A stretch of 64,000 bases of DNA from positions 1-64,000 of the forward strand of contig JAAYEJ010000061.1 in assembly GCA_012728835.1 (NCBI GenBank), read 5' to 3'. The notes beneath the pieces are model-generated. The model saw nothing but the letters and a program-made list of their open reading frames with translations. It ran no database searches and had not been told where the DNA came from. Below, one piece after another: positions 25,303-32,518 of this stretch. The DNA comes from Candidatus Brocadiaceae bacterium (GTDB lineage Bacteria > Planctomycetota > Brocadiia > SM23-32). The translations under genes were made by a program, and so were the position numbers. Every line of letters begins with the position of its first letter. Within the stretch, counting starts at the first letter, position 1.

Positions 25303-26907
25303 CTATGAATCGACGGCATCGCCAACGGGCTGCAGAACGGGCGGCTCGGGGGCGGCGTCCCCACCGGCATGGGGACCGCCCGGAGGGGCGGCGTGCCCCG
25401 CGGAGGGGCCGGCGGGCCCGGCAGCGTGCAGCTCGGCCACGCGCGCGCGCAGGGCGGCGATGAGCATGTCGAGCGCGTGCGGCACCGACGGGCCGAGCGC
25501 GCGTCCGTTGGTGGACTTGCGCGCGTGCAGGCTTCCGACGGCCCGGCCGTCGACCGTCAGCGGGTAGACGGCGGACCAGAGGGCGCCGGGCCCGTGGTGG
25601 GCGGACTCTGCGGCGTCCCAGGCGGCCTCTTCGAAGTCGGCGTCGTCGCCGAACGTCCACGAGCGGTGGACGCGGCGGCCGTTGAGCCGCAGGGCCATCT
25701 CGGCGGCGTCGAGCTGCAGGGCGCGGGCGGTGTCGACGACGAGCTGCCAGAGGTCGTCGACGTCGGCGGTGCGGGCGATGCGGCCGGCGGCGACGTGGCT
25801 GGCAGTCAGGCAGCGGCGGCGTTCGCGGCGCGTGTGGACGGCGTCGACGATGCGTGTCTTGACCAGTGCGACCTCGTGCCGGCCGATGATGCGGACGGCC
25901 AGGACGACGCACGCGGCCAGGGCGACCAGCAGGGCGCCGGTCTGCGCGTGGGTGCTGACGGCGATGGCCAGTGCGAAGAGGCCGAGCACGATGCAGCCGC
26001 CATACATGACGAGCAGTGCGGTGCGGTGGCTCAGGCCCATGTCGAGCAGCTTGTGGTGGATGTGCTGCCGGTCGCTGCAGGAGACGGGCAGGGCGCGCGC
26101 CCATCGGCGGAGGATGGCCAGGGAGGTGTCCATGACGGGCAGGCCGAGGGCGATGACGGGGATGAGGAGTGCGACGGCGGTGGCGCCCTTGTGGGAGCCG
26201 CTGACGCCGAAGCAGGCGATGAGGAAGCCGAGCAGCAGGCTGCCGGAGCTGCCGAGGTAGATGGAGGCCGGGGGGAAGTTGAACGGCAGGAACCCGGCCA
26301 CGGCGCCGGCCAGCGCCAGGGCGAGCAGCGCGCTCTGGGTGTTGCCGAGCATGAGGGCGAGCAGGCAGATGGTGGCGGTGGTGAACAGTGCGACGCCGCC
26401 GGCCAGGCCGTCCAGGCCGTCGATCAGGTTCAGGGCGTTCATGCAGCCGAGGAACCAGAAGATGGTGAGCGGCAGGGCGAAGGCGCCGAGTTCGATGGCC
26501 GGCCCGAAGGGGTTGCTGATGGACGCGATGCTGTAGCCGCGGGCGTACATGAGCGCGGCGGCGACGGTCATGAAGAGCACGCGGACGGCGGGGCGCAGGT
26601 CGCGGATGTCGTCCCAGATGCCGACGAGCACGACCAGTGCCGCGCCGCCGAGGAGGGTCAGCAGGCCGTCGCCCCGGAAGACGGGCGTCCACAGGGTGGC
26701 CCGGCCGAGGTGCCGGGCGGCCAGCAATGCCAGGAAGAAGGCGGCAAAGATGGCGGCACCGCCAAGCAGGGGGATGGGTGCGGCGTGGAGCTTTCGGAAG
26801 CCGTCCGGGCGATCGACGATGCCCAGTCTTGGCGCCGCTGCGCGCGCCCCCAGAGTGCCGACGAGCCCAAGGCCGAAGGCAAGAGCGAACGTCACCGCGT
26901 AGATCAC
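25303..26907 (-). CDS. WecA-like undecaprenyl-phosphate sugar-1-phosphate transferase with GAF-like tail
   Basis: A 534-residue protein that probably starts the polymer by moving a HexNAc-1-phosphate (or similar) to undecaprenyl phosphate. The membrane part (residues 1 to about 330, some 10 helices) has MNALNLIDGLDGLAGGVA near residue 150 with the catalytic aspartates, and DRQHIHHKLLDMGLSHRTA near 275, as in WecA/TagO. The last 170 residues are a soluble domain with GAF-like features (LWQLVVDTARALQLDAAEMA; VYPLTVDGRAVGSLHARK), followed by a Pro/Gly-rich end. The GTG at 26907 is chosen because GGAGGGG lies six bases upstream; this removes 27 residues of a longer frame. It is the first gene after the minus-strand promoter at 27140. 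Confidence 0.87.
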   Translation of the reverse strand: MIYAVTFALAFGLGLVGTLGARAAAPRLGIVDRPDGFRKLHAAPIPLLGGAAIFAAFFLALLAARHLGRATLWTPVFRGDGLLTLLGGAALVVLVGIWDDIRDLRPAVRVLFMTVAAALMYARGYSIASISNPFGPAIELGAFALPLTIFWFLGCMNALNLIDGLDGLAGGVALFTTATICLLALMLGNTQSALLALALAGAVAGFLPFNFPPASIYLGSSGSLLLGFLIACFGVSGSHKGATAVALLIPVIALGLPVMDTSLAILRRWARALPVSCSDRQHIHHKLLDMGLSHRTALLVMYGGCIVLGLFALAIAVSTHAQTGALLVALAACVVLAVRIIGRHEVALVKTRIVDAVHTRRERRRCLTASHVAAGRIARTADVDDLWQLVVDTARALQLDAAEMALRLNGRRVHRSWTFGDDADFEEAAWDAAESAHHGPGALWSAVYPLTVDGRAVGSLHARKSTNGRALGPSVPHALDMLIAALRARVAELHAAGPAGPSAGHAAPPGGPHAGGDAAPEPPVLQPVGDAVDS

Positions 26908-27139
26908 GTCATCCCCTCCGTACGAACAGGGGGGCGCGCTCATCCCAATGCGCAGCCGGTTCCCTGCCCATCTCCTCCACAGGCGCACGCGATGTTGTGA
27001 CCGCGCGACCCGCGCACCATATCCTCAGGCGATCCGTTCCGCTTGCCGCCCCCGTGTGCAAGTCTCGGCAGATCCGTCTCGCCGAGGCCACCGGCCGCTC
27101 CGGCCGCTGCCAACTCTGCCGAAGCGTATGCAGTAGAGG

Positions 27140-27168
27140 AATCTACCGCGCCCGATCGGTTTTGTCAA
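27140..27168 (-). promoter_or_regulatory. Sigma70-like promoter of the minus-strand polysaccharide operon
   Basis: On the minus strand TTGACA (27168-27163) is followed by 17 bases and TAGATT (27145-27140). Transcription would begin near 27133 and run through a leader of about 225 bases to the GTG of the wecA-like gene at 26907. Distance, spacing and near-consensus hexamers make it the strongest candidate for driving the cluster down to 286. Confidence 0.6.
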
Positions 27169-27192
27169 GTCGAATTCTCGCGAATGTCAACC

Positions 27193-27236
27193 GCAGATAG
27201 AAATGTCCGCTATACACGGCAGATAGAAATGTCCGG
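27193..27236. repeat. Direct repeats: operator-like or transposon-end
   Basis: GCAGATAGAAATGTCCG occurs at 27193-27209 and again at about 27220-27236, with 26-27 bases between copy starts. The pair lies just upstream of the minus-strand promoter, centred roughly 68 and 94 bases before its expected start point, where activators often bind. The motif on the other strand (CGGACATTTCTATCTGC) also resembles terminal repeats of some DDE-integrase insertion elements; no transposase is visible next to it. Either reading is possible. Confidence 0.5.
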
Positions 27237-27515
27237 TTGTTGCCGCAGCCACAAATGCACGGTCATGTTCAGGGATGGTCCGGCGCTGGACGTCGCCGCC
27301 CGTTGCGTGGTAGCCTCTGTATGCCCTCGGGAGGACAGGGCTTGTCCGCCATTCGTGTGGCGGGCTCCGCAGGAGTGCGACCCGAGCGCCCGTGGGACAG
27401 ACGTACGGCACGGGGCTCAGCCGCCGCCGCAGCCGGGCACTTCCTGCGCCCGGGTGCCGGAGTGACAGCATCCGTTCGGCTGCACGCGCTGCGCGGAAAT
27501 TCCGCCAGACAGTGC

Positions 27516-27544
27516 TTGACACGCCTGCAGTGGACGGGTAGACT
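27516..27544 (+). promoter_or_regulatory. Sigma70-like promoter of the plus-strand export operon
   Basis: TTGACA (27516-27521), 17 bases, TAGACT (27539-27544). Transcription would begin near 27551, about 80 bases before the GTG at 27632. It diverges from the promoter at 27140-27168, leaving about 350 bp of shared control region that contains the direct repeats but no convincing gene. Confidence 0.65.
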
Positions 27545-27631
27545 GACTGCTGATGGTTGGGAGGCGCTCTGCGCCGGTGGCATTGGGGGCGCGACGTCGG
27601 TCTGAGGTTCAGGAGAAGTGGAGGTGTTGAG

Positions 27632-28186
27632 GTGAGTGGCGTGAAAGGCTTGCTGGCGGTTCTTGGATTGGTGGCGGCTCTGAGCGGTGGGGCGGCGGCT
27701 GCCGAGGGCGTTGTGACTGTGGCTCCGTCGCCGTTGCGGGCGCAGGTGATGTACTCTGACATGACGAACGTCGGGAGTGGCGTATTCATCCGGGTCTGGC
27801 AGGTCGGTGCGAAGGACTTCCTGGCGAGCGTGCGGACGGCCGAGGCGGGCATGGTCGAGCTGCCGGCGCTCGACGTGGGGCGTTATGTGCTGGTGGTGAA
27901 CGACCGGGCGCGCGTGGATCTGCACGTGAGCCGCGATGCGAAGGCGACCGCCGAACCGACGCGGATCGTCATCCCCCGCGGGCAGGGCACGTATGCCCGG
28001 CTGACGCCCGCCCAGCAGGTCGCGGCGCTGACCCTTCTGGCGGCTGCCGGCGAAGAAGGTGCCCCGGCAGAGGATGGCGAGAGTGATTCCGACATCCTGG
28101 CGCCGATTCTGATCGTTGCCGGTGTCGGTGCGGGGGCGGGCGGCTACGCCTACTACCGCCACCGTCGTCGCCGCGTCAGCCCGTAG
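27632..28186 (+). CDS. Small secreted/anchored protein heading the export operon
   Basis: A 184-residue protein of unknown function. The N-terminus has a signal-peptide-like stretch (GLLAVLGLVAALSGGAAAAE, residues 6-25). The middle is a beta-rich domain with YVLVVNDRARVDLHVSRDAK. The C-terminus has an acidic patch, a hydrophobic segment (ILAPILIVAGVGAGAGGYAY, about residues 155-174) and a basic tail (RHRRRR), a tripartite arrangement like C-terminal anchoring or sorting signals, though no known signature is recognised. The GTG start has GGAGGT six bases upstream. As first gene of the Wza-Wzc operon it may assist export or surface attachment. Confidence 0.75.
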   Translation: MSGVKGLLAVLGLVAALSGGAAAAEGVVTVAPSPLRAQVMYSDMTNVGSGVFIRVWQVGAKDFLASVRTAEAGMVELPALDVGRYVLVVNDRARVDLHVSRDAKATAEPTRIVIPRGQGTYARLTPAQQVAALTLLAAAGEEGAPAEDGESDSDILAPILIVAGVGAGAGGYAYYRHRRRRVSP

Positions 28187-28216
28187 GGTACACCGCGTGT
28201 CGTTACGGCCGTATCT

Positions 28217-28240
28217 GGGCCGGCCCCGCCGGGCCGGCCC
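28217..28240 (+). terminator. Strong hairpin between first gene and wza
   Basis: Two copies of the self-complementary 10-mer GGGCCGGCCC flank CGCC, giving a 10-bp all-GC stem with a four-base loop 31 bases after the stop of the first gene. It is not followed by a T tract, so it may attenuate transcription or protect mRNA rather than terminate fully. Confidence 0.45.
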
Positions 28241-28311
28241 TCTCCGCCGGACGTTGCCCTTCCGGCGCGTGTCGCGTTACTCGTGAATAGCGCCGGGGGT
28301 GTTTGTCTGCC

Positions 28312-29367
28312 ATGAATCCTCTCGGGCGGTCCCGTCTGCTGTGCACGGCCGTTTTGGCGTTCGTGGCCGCCGGTTGCAGCCAGTTGGACCTGGGTGCGAC
28401 CATCAAGGGCGAGCCTTGGAGCGACGCGCGCGCCTCCGTCGAGCGGGTGGAGGAGGACCGCCGCCTGCGCCAGCTGGCGTCCGTGCTGGCCGCGTGGGAG
28501 GAGGAGAGGCCCGAGGGGGATCAGGAGTATCGCCTGGGGGCCGGCGACGTGCTGAGGATCCAGATCTTCGGGCTTCAGACCGCCGACGGTTCGACCAGTC
28601 TGCAGTTGACGGTGTCCGGAGACGGCACCATCGCGCTTCCCTATGTCGGTGCACTCGACGTGGGGGGGTGCACGGTGCGCCAGGTGGAGGACCGCGTGCG
28701 TGCGGCCTACGCCGAAGGCTACCTGCGCAACCCGCAGGTCAGCCTCGAGGTCGTCGAGTACCGGAGCGCCTACGTGACGGTCGCCGGGGCGGTCGGGAAG
28801 GCCGGGGTCTACCCTCTGAAGCGCGGACCCAGCACCGTGCTGGAGTGCCTTGCGGAGGCGGGGGGGCTGGCCCGGGACGCCGGCGATGAGGTCGTGCTGA
28901 TGCGTCCCCGGGAGCCGGGGACCCGGGGGCAGCTCACGCGCATCGACCTGCGCGAGCTGATCGACCGCGGCAACCTCCTGGTCAACCTGCCCGTGCGTGC
29001 GGGTGACATCGTAACCGTCCCGCCGCGCGTGGAGAGGTACGTCTACGTTCTCGGCTACGTGCGGAGTGCCGGCGCGTTCAAGGTCGAGAGCGGGCGGACG
29101 GTGGACGCCGTGCGCGCCGTGGCCATGGCGGGAGGCCTGACCAACACGGGCCGGGCCGCCAACTGCTACTTGGTGCGCAAGCGGGAGACCGGCGAGGAGG
29201 CGTTCAAGATCAACCTGAAGAAGGTGGTCAAGGGCGACCTGCCCCCCCTGTATCTGCAGCCTGGCGACGTGCTGGTGGTCGGCACGGACTTCTGGGGCAA
29301 GGCATCGGAAATCTGGCGGCCGAGCCTGAACACCAGCATGTCGGCGAGCGCCAGCGTGGTGCCGTAG
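28312..29367 (+). CDS. wza: Wza-like polysaccharide export lipoprotein
   Basis: A 351-residue outer-membrane polysaccharide export protein. A signal sequence ends in a lipobox (AFVAAGC, Cys at about residue 22), giving a lipoprotein. A Poly_export domain starts near residue 70 (YRLGAGDVLRIQIFGLQTAD), followed by two SLBB-type beta-grasp domains (YVTVAGAVGKAGVYPLKRGP; YVYVLGYVRSAGAFKVESGR). Wza octamers form the outer-membrane channel fed by Wzc. The ATG at 28312 is chosen; a TTG nine bases earlier is in frame but too close to the GGGGGT ribosome site. The next gene, wzc, follows after 26 bp. Confidence 0.92.
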   Translation: MNPLGRSRLLCTAVLAFVAAGCSQLDLGATIKGEPWSDARASVERVEEDRRLRQLASVLAAWEEERPEGDQEYRLGAGDVLRIQIFGLQTADGSTSLQLTVSGDGTIALPYVGALDVGGCTVRQVEDRVRAAYAEGYLRNPQVSLEVVEYRSAYVTVAGAVGKAGVYPLKRGPSTVLECLAEAGGLARDAGDEVVLMRPREPGTRGQLTRIDLRELIDRGNLLVNLPVRAGDIVTVPPRVERYVYVLGYVRSAGAFKVESGRTVDAVRAVAMAGGLTNTGRAANCYLVRKRETGEEAFKINLKKVVKGDLPPLYLQPGDVLVVGTDFWGKASEIWRPSLNTSMSASASVVP

Positions 29368-29393
29368 CGGCCTGCGAGGAGACACGGAGCGCT

Positions 29394-31676
29394 ATGTCGG
29401 ACGCAACACAACCCGGCGCCGAGCCGGTCTATGCGACCCAGGAGCCCTTGGGCGACGGTCTGGACCTGCGGCACTACCTGGGCATCGTTCGCCGGCGGTT
29501 TTGGGTGATCCTCACGAGTCTGGTTGTCGTGGTCACGCTGGGCACCGTCCATGCATTCCGCGCCACGCCCATCTACCGGGCGGAGGGCTCCGTGCTGATC
29601 GAGCTGCAGGGGCCGCGGGTGATGGGCTTCGAGGACATCACGCAGGCGCAGGGCGGTTCGCGCGACTGGTACTTCTATGCCACGCAGCGCGAGATGCTGC
29701 GGAGCCAGGCCGTGATGGAGAAGGCGCTGGAGCAGCCGGGAATCCGCGAGATGCTGGAGGGCGCCGGCGAGGCGACAGAGGCGCCTCCCGGTGGGCTGCG
29801 CGGGCTCATCACCGAGGTCCGAAACACCATCTCCGCGCTGCTGGGAGGGGTGCCGAGTTCGCCGCCCGCTCCCTGGGAGCGCCTGCGCGGCATGGCCCAG
29901 GTGTCGGTGGATCGCGACACCGAGTCGCTGCTCCGCATCTCTTCCGAGGGGACGAATGCGGCGCAGACCGCCCTGGTGGTCAACGCCGTAGCCCGTGCGT
30001 TCGCCGCGTATCACATCGAGCGCCGACAGCGGAGCAGCAGCGAGGCGTTCGCCTTCCTGGAAGAACAGAAGAGCATACAGGAGCAGAAGCTCCTCCAGGC
30101 CGAGGCGGCACTCCAGGAGTTCCGCGAGGAGGTGCGCCTGCCGACGCTGGACACGTCCGACCGCCAGAACCCCGTGCTCGTGCGTCTGGGGCGTCTGAGC
30201 GACCGCCTCACCGAGACCCAGCTTCGCCGGATCGAACTGCAGGCCCAGGCGATGGTCCGGGATGAGGTGCTGGCGGAGGCGCCCGGCGGCGGCGACGACG
30301 GTTTCGGCGGCCATGTGTTCAGTCTGCCCGGCGTGCGGGCTGACGAAGGCGTGCAGTCTCTGCACGAGCGGCTGCTGGCCGCCGAGCAGAAGGTGCAGGG
30401 CCTGGGCGACGTCTACGGCCCCGAGCATCCCCAACTGCGGGCGGCCCTGGCCGAACGTGACCTGCTGGCGGAGGAACTGCGGTCCGCGGTGGACAGCATC
30501 GTGGTCTCGGCCACCAAGCAGCTCGACATGCTGAAGCACGAGGAAGATCAACTGCTGGCCGAGTATGAGGAACAGAACCGGAACGCGCTGGAACTCTCGC
30601 GTGAATCGGCCACAAGCAACCGGCTGATCCGGGAGGTGGAGCGGCATCAGCGGCTGTTCGACGTGCTCGTCGAGCGGATGCGGGAGGTCGACCTGACCGG
30701 CGACTACGCGCGCACCAACGTGGAGATCGTGCAGGAGGCGGTTGTGCCGCGCCTGCCCATCCGGCCGCAGCGGGCGCGTATCATCCTGCTCTCGATCTTC
30801 CTGGGCACGTTCCTGGGGGGCGGGCTGGCGCTCCTGCTGGAGCACCTGGACGACACGCTGAAGATGCCGGAGGATCTGGAGCAGTATGCGGGTGTGCCGG
30901 CGCTCGGCTTCGTGCCGACGCTGGAGGAGGAGGACGGAGAGGTTCCGCCGTTCGCCTTCCGCAGCCAGATCGCCGCCCTGCGCCCGATGTCCTCCGCCAG
31001 CGAGGCCTACCGCAGCATCCGCACGAGCCTCTTCTTCGCCGCCCCGCCGGAGGACAGCCAGGTCCTCACCGTCACGTCCGCCCAGCCCGGCGAGGGCAAG
31101 ACGACGACCTCCTGCAACCTCTCCGTCGTGATGGCCCTGGGCGCCAAGCGCGTGCTCCTGATCGACGCCGACTTCCGCAAGCCCATGGTGCACCGGGCCT
31201 TCTCGCTGGAGAACAAGGTTGGGCTGAGCAACGTGCTCGTGGGCGACAAGCCGCTCGAGGAGGTCGTTCAGCAGGCCAACGTCGACGGCAAGCCGCTCGA
31301 GTATCTGAGCGTGCTCACGACCGGCCCGACGCCGCCGAACCCCGCCGAACTGCTGGACTCCCAGGCGATGCGCGATCTGCTCGGCCGGGCGCGGGGCGTC
31401 TACGACCGGATCGTCATCGACACGCCGCCCGTCCTGTTCGTTGCCGACGCCTCCGTTGCGGCGTCGATGAGCGACGGCGTGGTGGTCGTCGCGAAGTCGG
31501 CCGTCAGCACCCGGGCGGCCGCGCGGCGCATGCGGGGTCAGTTGGAGAGCGTGCGCGCCCGCATCCTCGGCGGGGTGCTCAACGACGTGCACCTGGCGCG
31601 GCTCGGGTACTACTACTCGGACTACGCCTACTACGGCTATTCGCGTTATTATGGCGATTACCGGAAGGCCTATTGA
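29394..31676 (+). CDS. wzc: Wzc-like BY-kinase / chain-length determinant
   Basis: A 760-residue inner-membrane protein. Residues about 20-50 hold the Wzz N-terminal segment and first transmembrane helix (FWVILTSLVVVVTLG); a coiled-coil periplasmic domain runs to about 450 (EEQKSIQEQKLLQAEAALQE); a second helix (IILLSIFLGTFLGGGLALLL) precedes a cytoplasmic kinase. Walker A is SAQPGEGKTTTS near 565, Walker A' VLLIDADFRKP near 587 and Walker B DRIVIDTPP near 675. The C-terminus is a tyrosine cluster (11 Tyr in the last 22 residues) for autophosphorylation. Kinase and export domains are on one chain, the Gram-negative arrangement. Confidence 0.95.
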   Translation: MSDATQPGAEPVYATQEPLGDGLDLRHYLGIVRRRFWVILTSLVVVVTLGTVHAFRATPIYRAEGSVLIELQGPRVMGFEDITQAQGGSRDWYFYATQREMLRSQAVMEKALEQPGIREMLEGAGEATEAPPGGLRGLITEVRNTISALLGGVPSSPPAPWERLRGMAQVSVDRDTESLLRISSEGTNAAQTALVVNAVARAFAAYHIERRQRSSSEAFAFLEEQKSIQEQKLLQAEAALQEFREEVRLPTLDTSDRQNPVLVRLGRLSDRLTETQLRRIELQAQAMVRDEVLAEAPGGGDDGFGGHVFSLPGVRADEGVQSLHERLLAAEQKVQGLGDVYGPEHPQLRAALAERDLLAEELRSAVDSIVVSATKQLDMLKHEEDQLLAEYEEQNRNALELSRESATSNRLIREVERHQRLFDVLVERMREVDLTGDYARTNVEIVQEAVVPRLPIRPQRARIILLSIFLGTFLGGGLALLLEHLDDTLKMPEDLEQYAGVPALGFVPTLEEEDGEVPPFAFRSQIAALRPMSSASEAYRSIRTSLFFAAPPEDSQVLTVTSAQPGEGKTTTSCNLSVVMALGAKRVLLIDADFRKPMVHRAFSLENKVGLSNVLVGDKPLEEVVQQANVDGKPLEYLSVLTTGPTPPNPAELLDSQAMRDLLGRARGVYDRIVIDTPPVLFVADASVAASMSDGVVVVAKSAVSTRAAARRMRGQLESVRARILGGVLNDVHLARLGYYYSDYAYYGYSRYYGDYRKAY

Positions 31677-31746
31677 CGGGGATCCGCTGGCCGGCTGAGG
31701 ACCACCCGCACGGCGTGGGCGCACGCCCGGCGGGTCGGAGAGGCCT

Positions 31747-32502
31747 ATGGAATCGACCGACGTCGGGCGCATCACGGACGTCCACAGCCATCTGCTGTGG
31801 GGGGTGGATGACGGGGCGGCCTCCCTCGACGAGTCGTTGCGCATGTGCGAGGCCTACGTGGCCGAGTCCGTCGAGACCGTCGTGGCCACGCCTCACATGG
31901 CACACCCCGTCTACAACGTGCCGCGCCCCCTGATCCTGGAGAGGGTGGCCGAACTCCGGGACGCCTCCCGCCGACGCGGTCTGGGGCTGTCGATCCTGCC
32001 GGGAGGCGACGTGCACCTGCAGCCGGATCTGCTGCCGATGCTCGACTCCGGCAACCTGATGACCGTCGCCGATGGCGGCGTCTACCTGCTCCTGGAACTG
32101 CCCGAGCAGGGCCTGCCGCCCCTGGCCGATCTGGTCTTCCAGCTTCAGGTGCGGGGCATCACGCCCGTTGTGACCCACCCGGAGCGTCACGCGCCCCTCG
32201 TGCGCCGCCCGCAGTACCTGGCCGAGCTGGTCGAGCGGGGCTGTCTGGCGCAGGTGACGGCCGGGGCGCTGCTGGGGGAGTTCGGCCGGTCCGCCCGTCG
32301 CGCGGCCGAACGTTTCCTGGCGGGTGGACTGGCGCACGTCGTGGCCAGCGACGCGCACTCGGCATCCGGGCCCCGCAGCCCGTCGTTTGCCCCGGTGCGC
32401 GACCGTCTGGCGTCCCTGGTGGGGCCGGAACGCGCCGCACAGCTCCTCTGTGCGAATCCGGGCCGGCTTGTGCGGGGCGAACCGATGGAACCGATCGAGT
32501 AG
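31747..32502 (+). CDS. CpsB/YwqE-family tyrosine-protein phosphatase (PHP domain)
   Basis: A 251-residue metal-dependent PHP phosphatase that should dephosphorylate the adjacent Wzc tyrosine tail. The metal-site motif DVHSHLLWGVDDGA (residues 11-24) is nearly identical to that of CpsB/YwqE. Further metal ligands are in ATPHMAHPVYN, THPERHAPL and ASDAHSASG. The 70-bp gap after wzc contains no gene. Kinase and phosphatase as neighbours is the standard control unit for chain length. The Gram-positive-type PHP phosphatase with a one-chain Gram-negative-type kinase is an unusual mixture compared with the Wzb-type enzyme of enterobacteria. Confidence 0.92.
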   Translation: MESTDVGRITDVHSHLLWGVDDGAASLDESLRMCEAYVAESVETVVATPHMAHPVYNVPRPLILERVAELRDASRRRGLGLSILPGGDVHLQPDLLPMLDSGNLMTVADGGVYLLLELPEQGLPPLADLVFQLQVRGITPVVTHPERHAPLVRRPQYLAELVERGCLAQVTAGALLGEFGRSARRAAERFLAGGLAHVVASDAHSASGPRSPSFAPVRDRLASLVGPERAAQLLCANPGRLVRGEPMEPIE

Positions 32503-32518
32503 ATGTGCTCGGCGGGAC

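Noticed and set aside
27187-28162. Minus-strand ORFs over the control region and the first export gene
   Set aside because: Antisense to a gene with a good start, signal peptide and promoter. No transposase motif was found beside the direct repeats, so an intact insertion sequence was not called.
29166-31844. Minus-strand frame of 892 codons antisense to wzc
   Set aside because: wzc has clear Walker motifs and Tyr tail; the antisense frame has none and is shadow composition.
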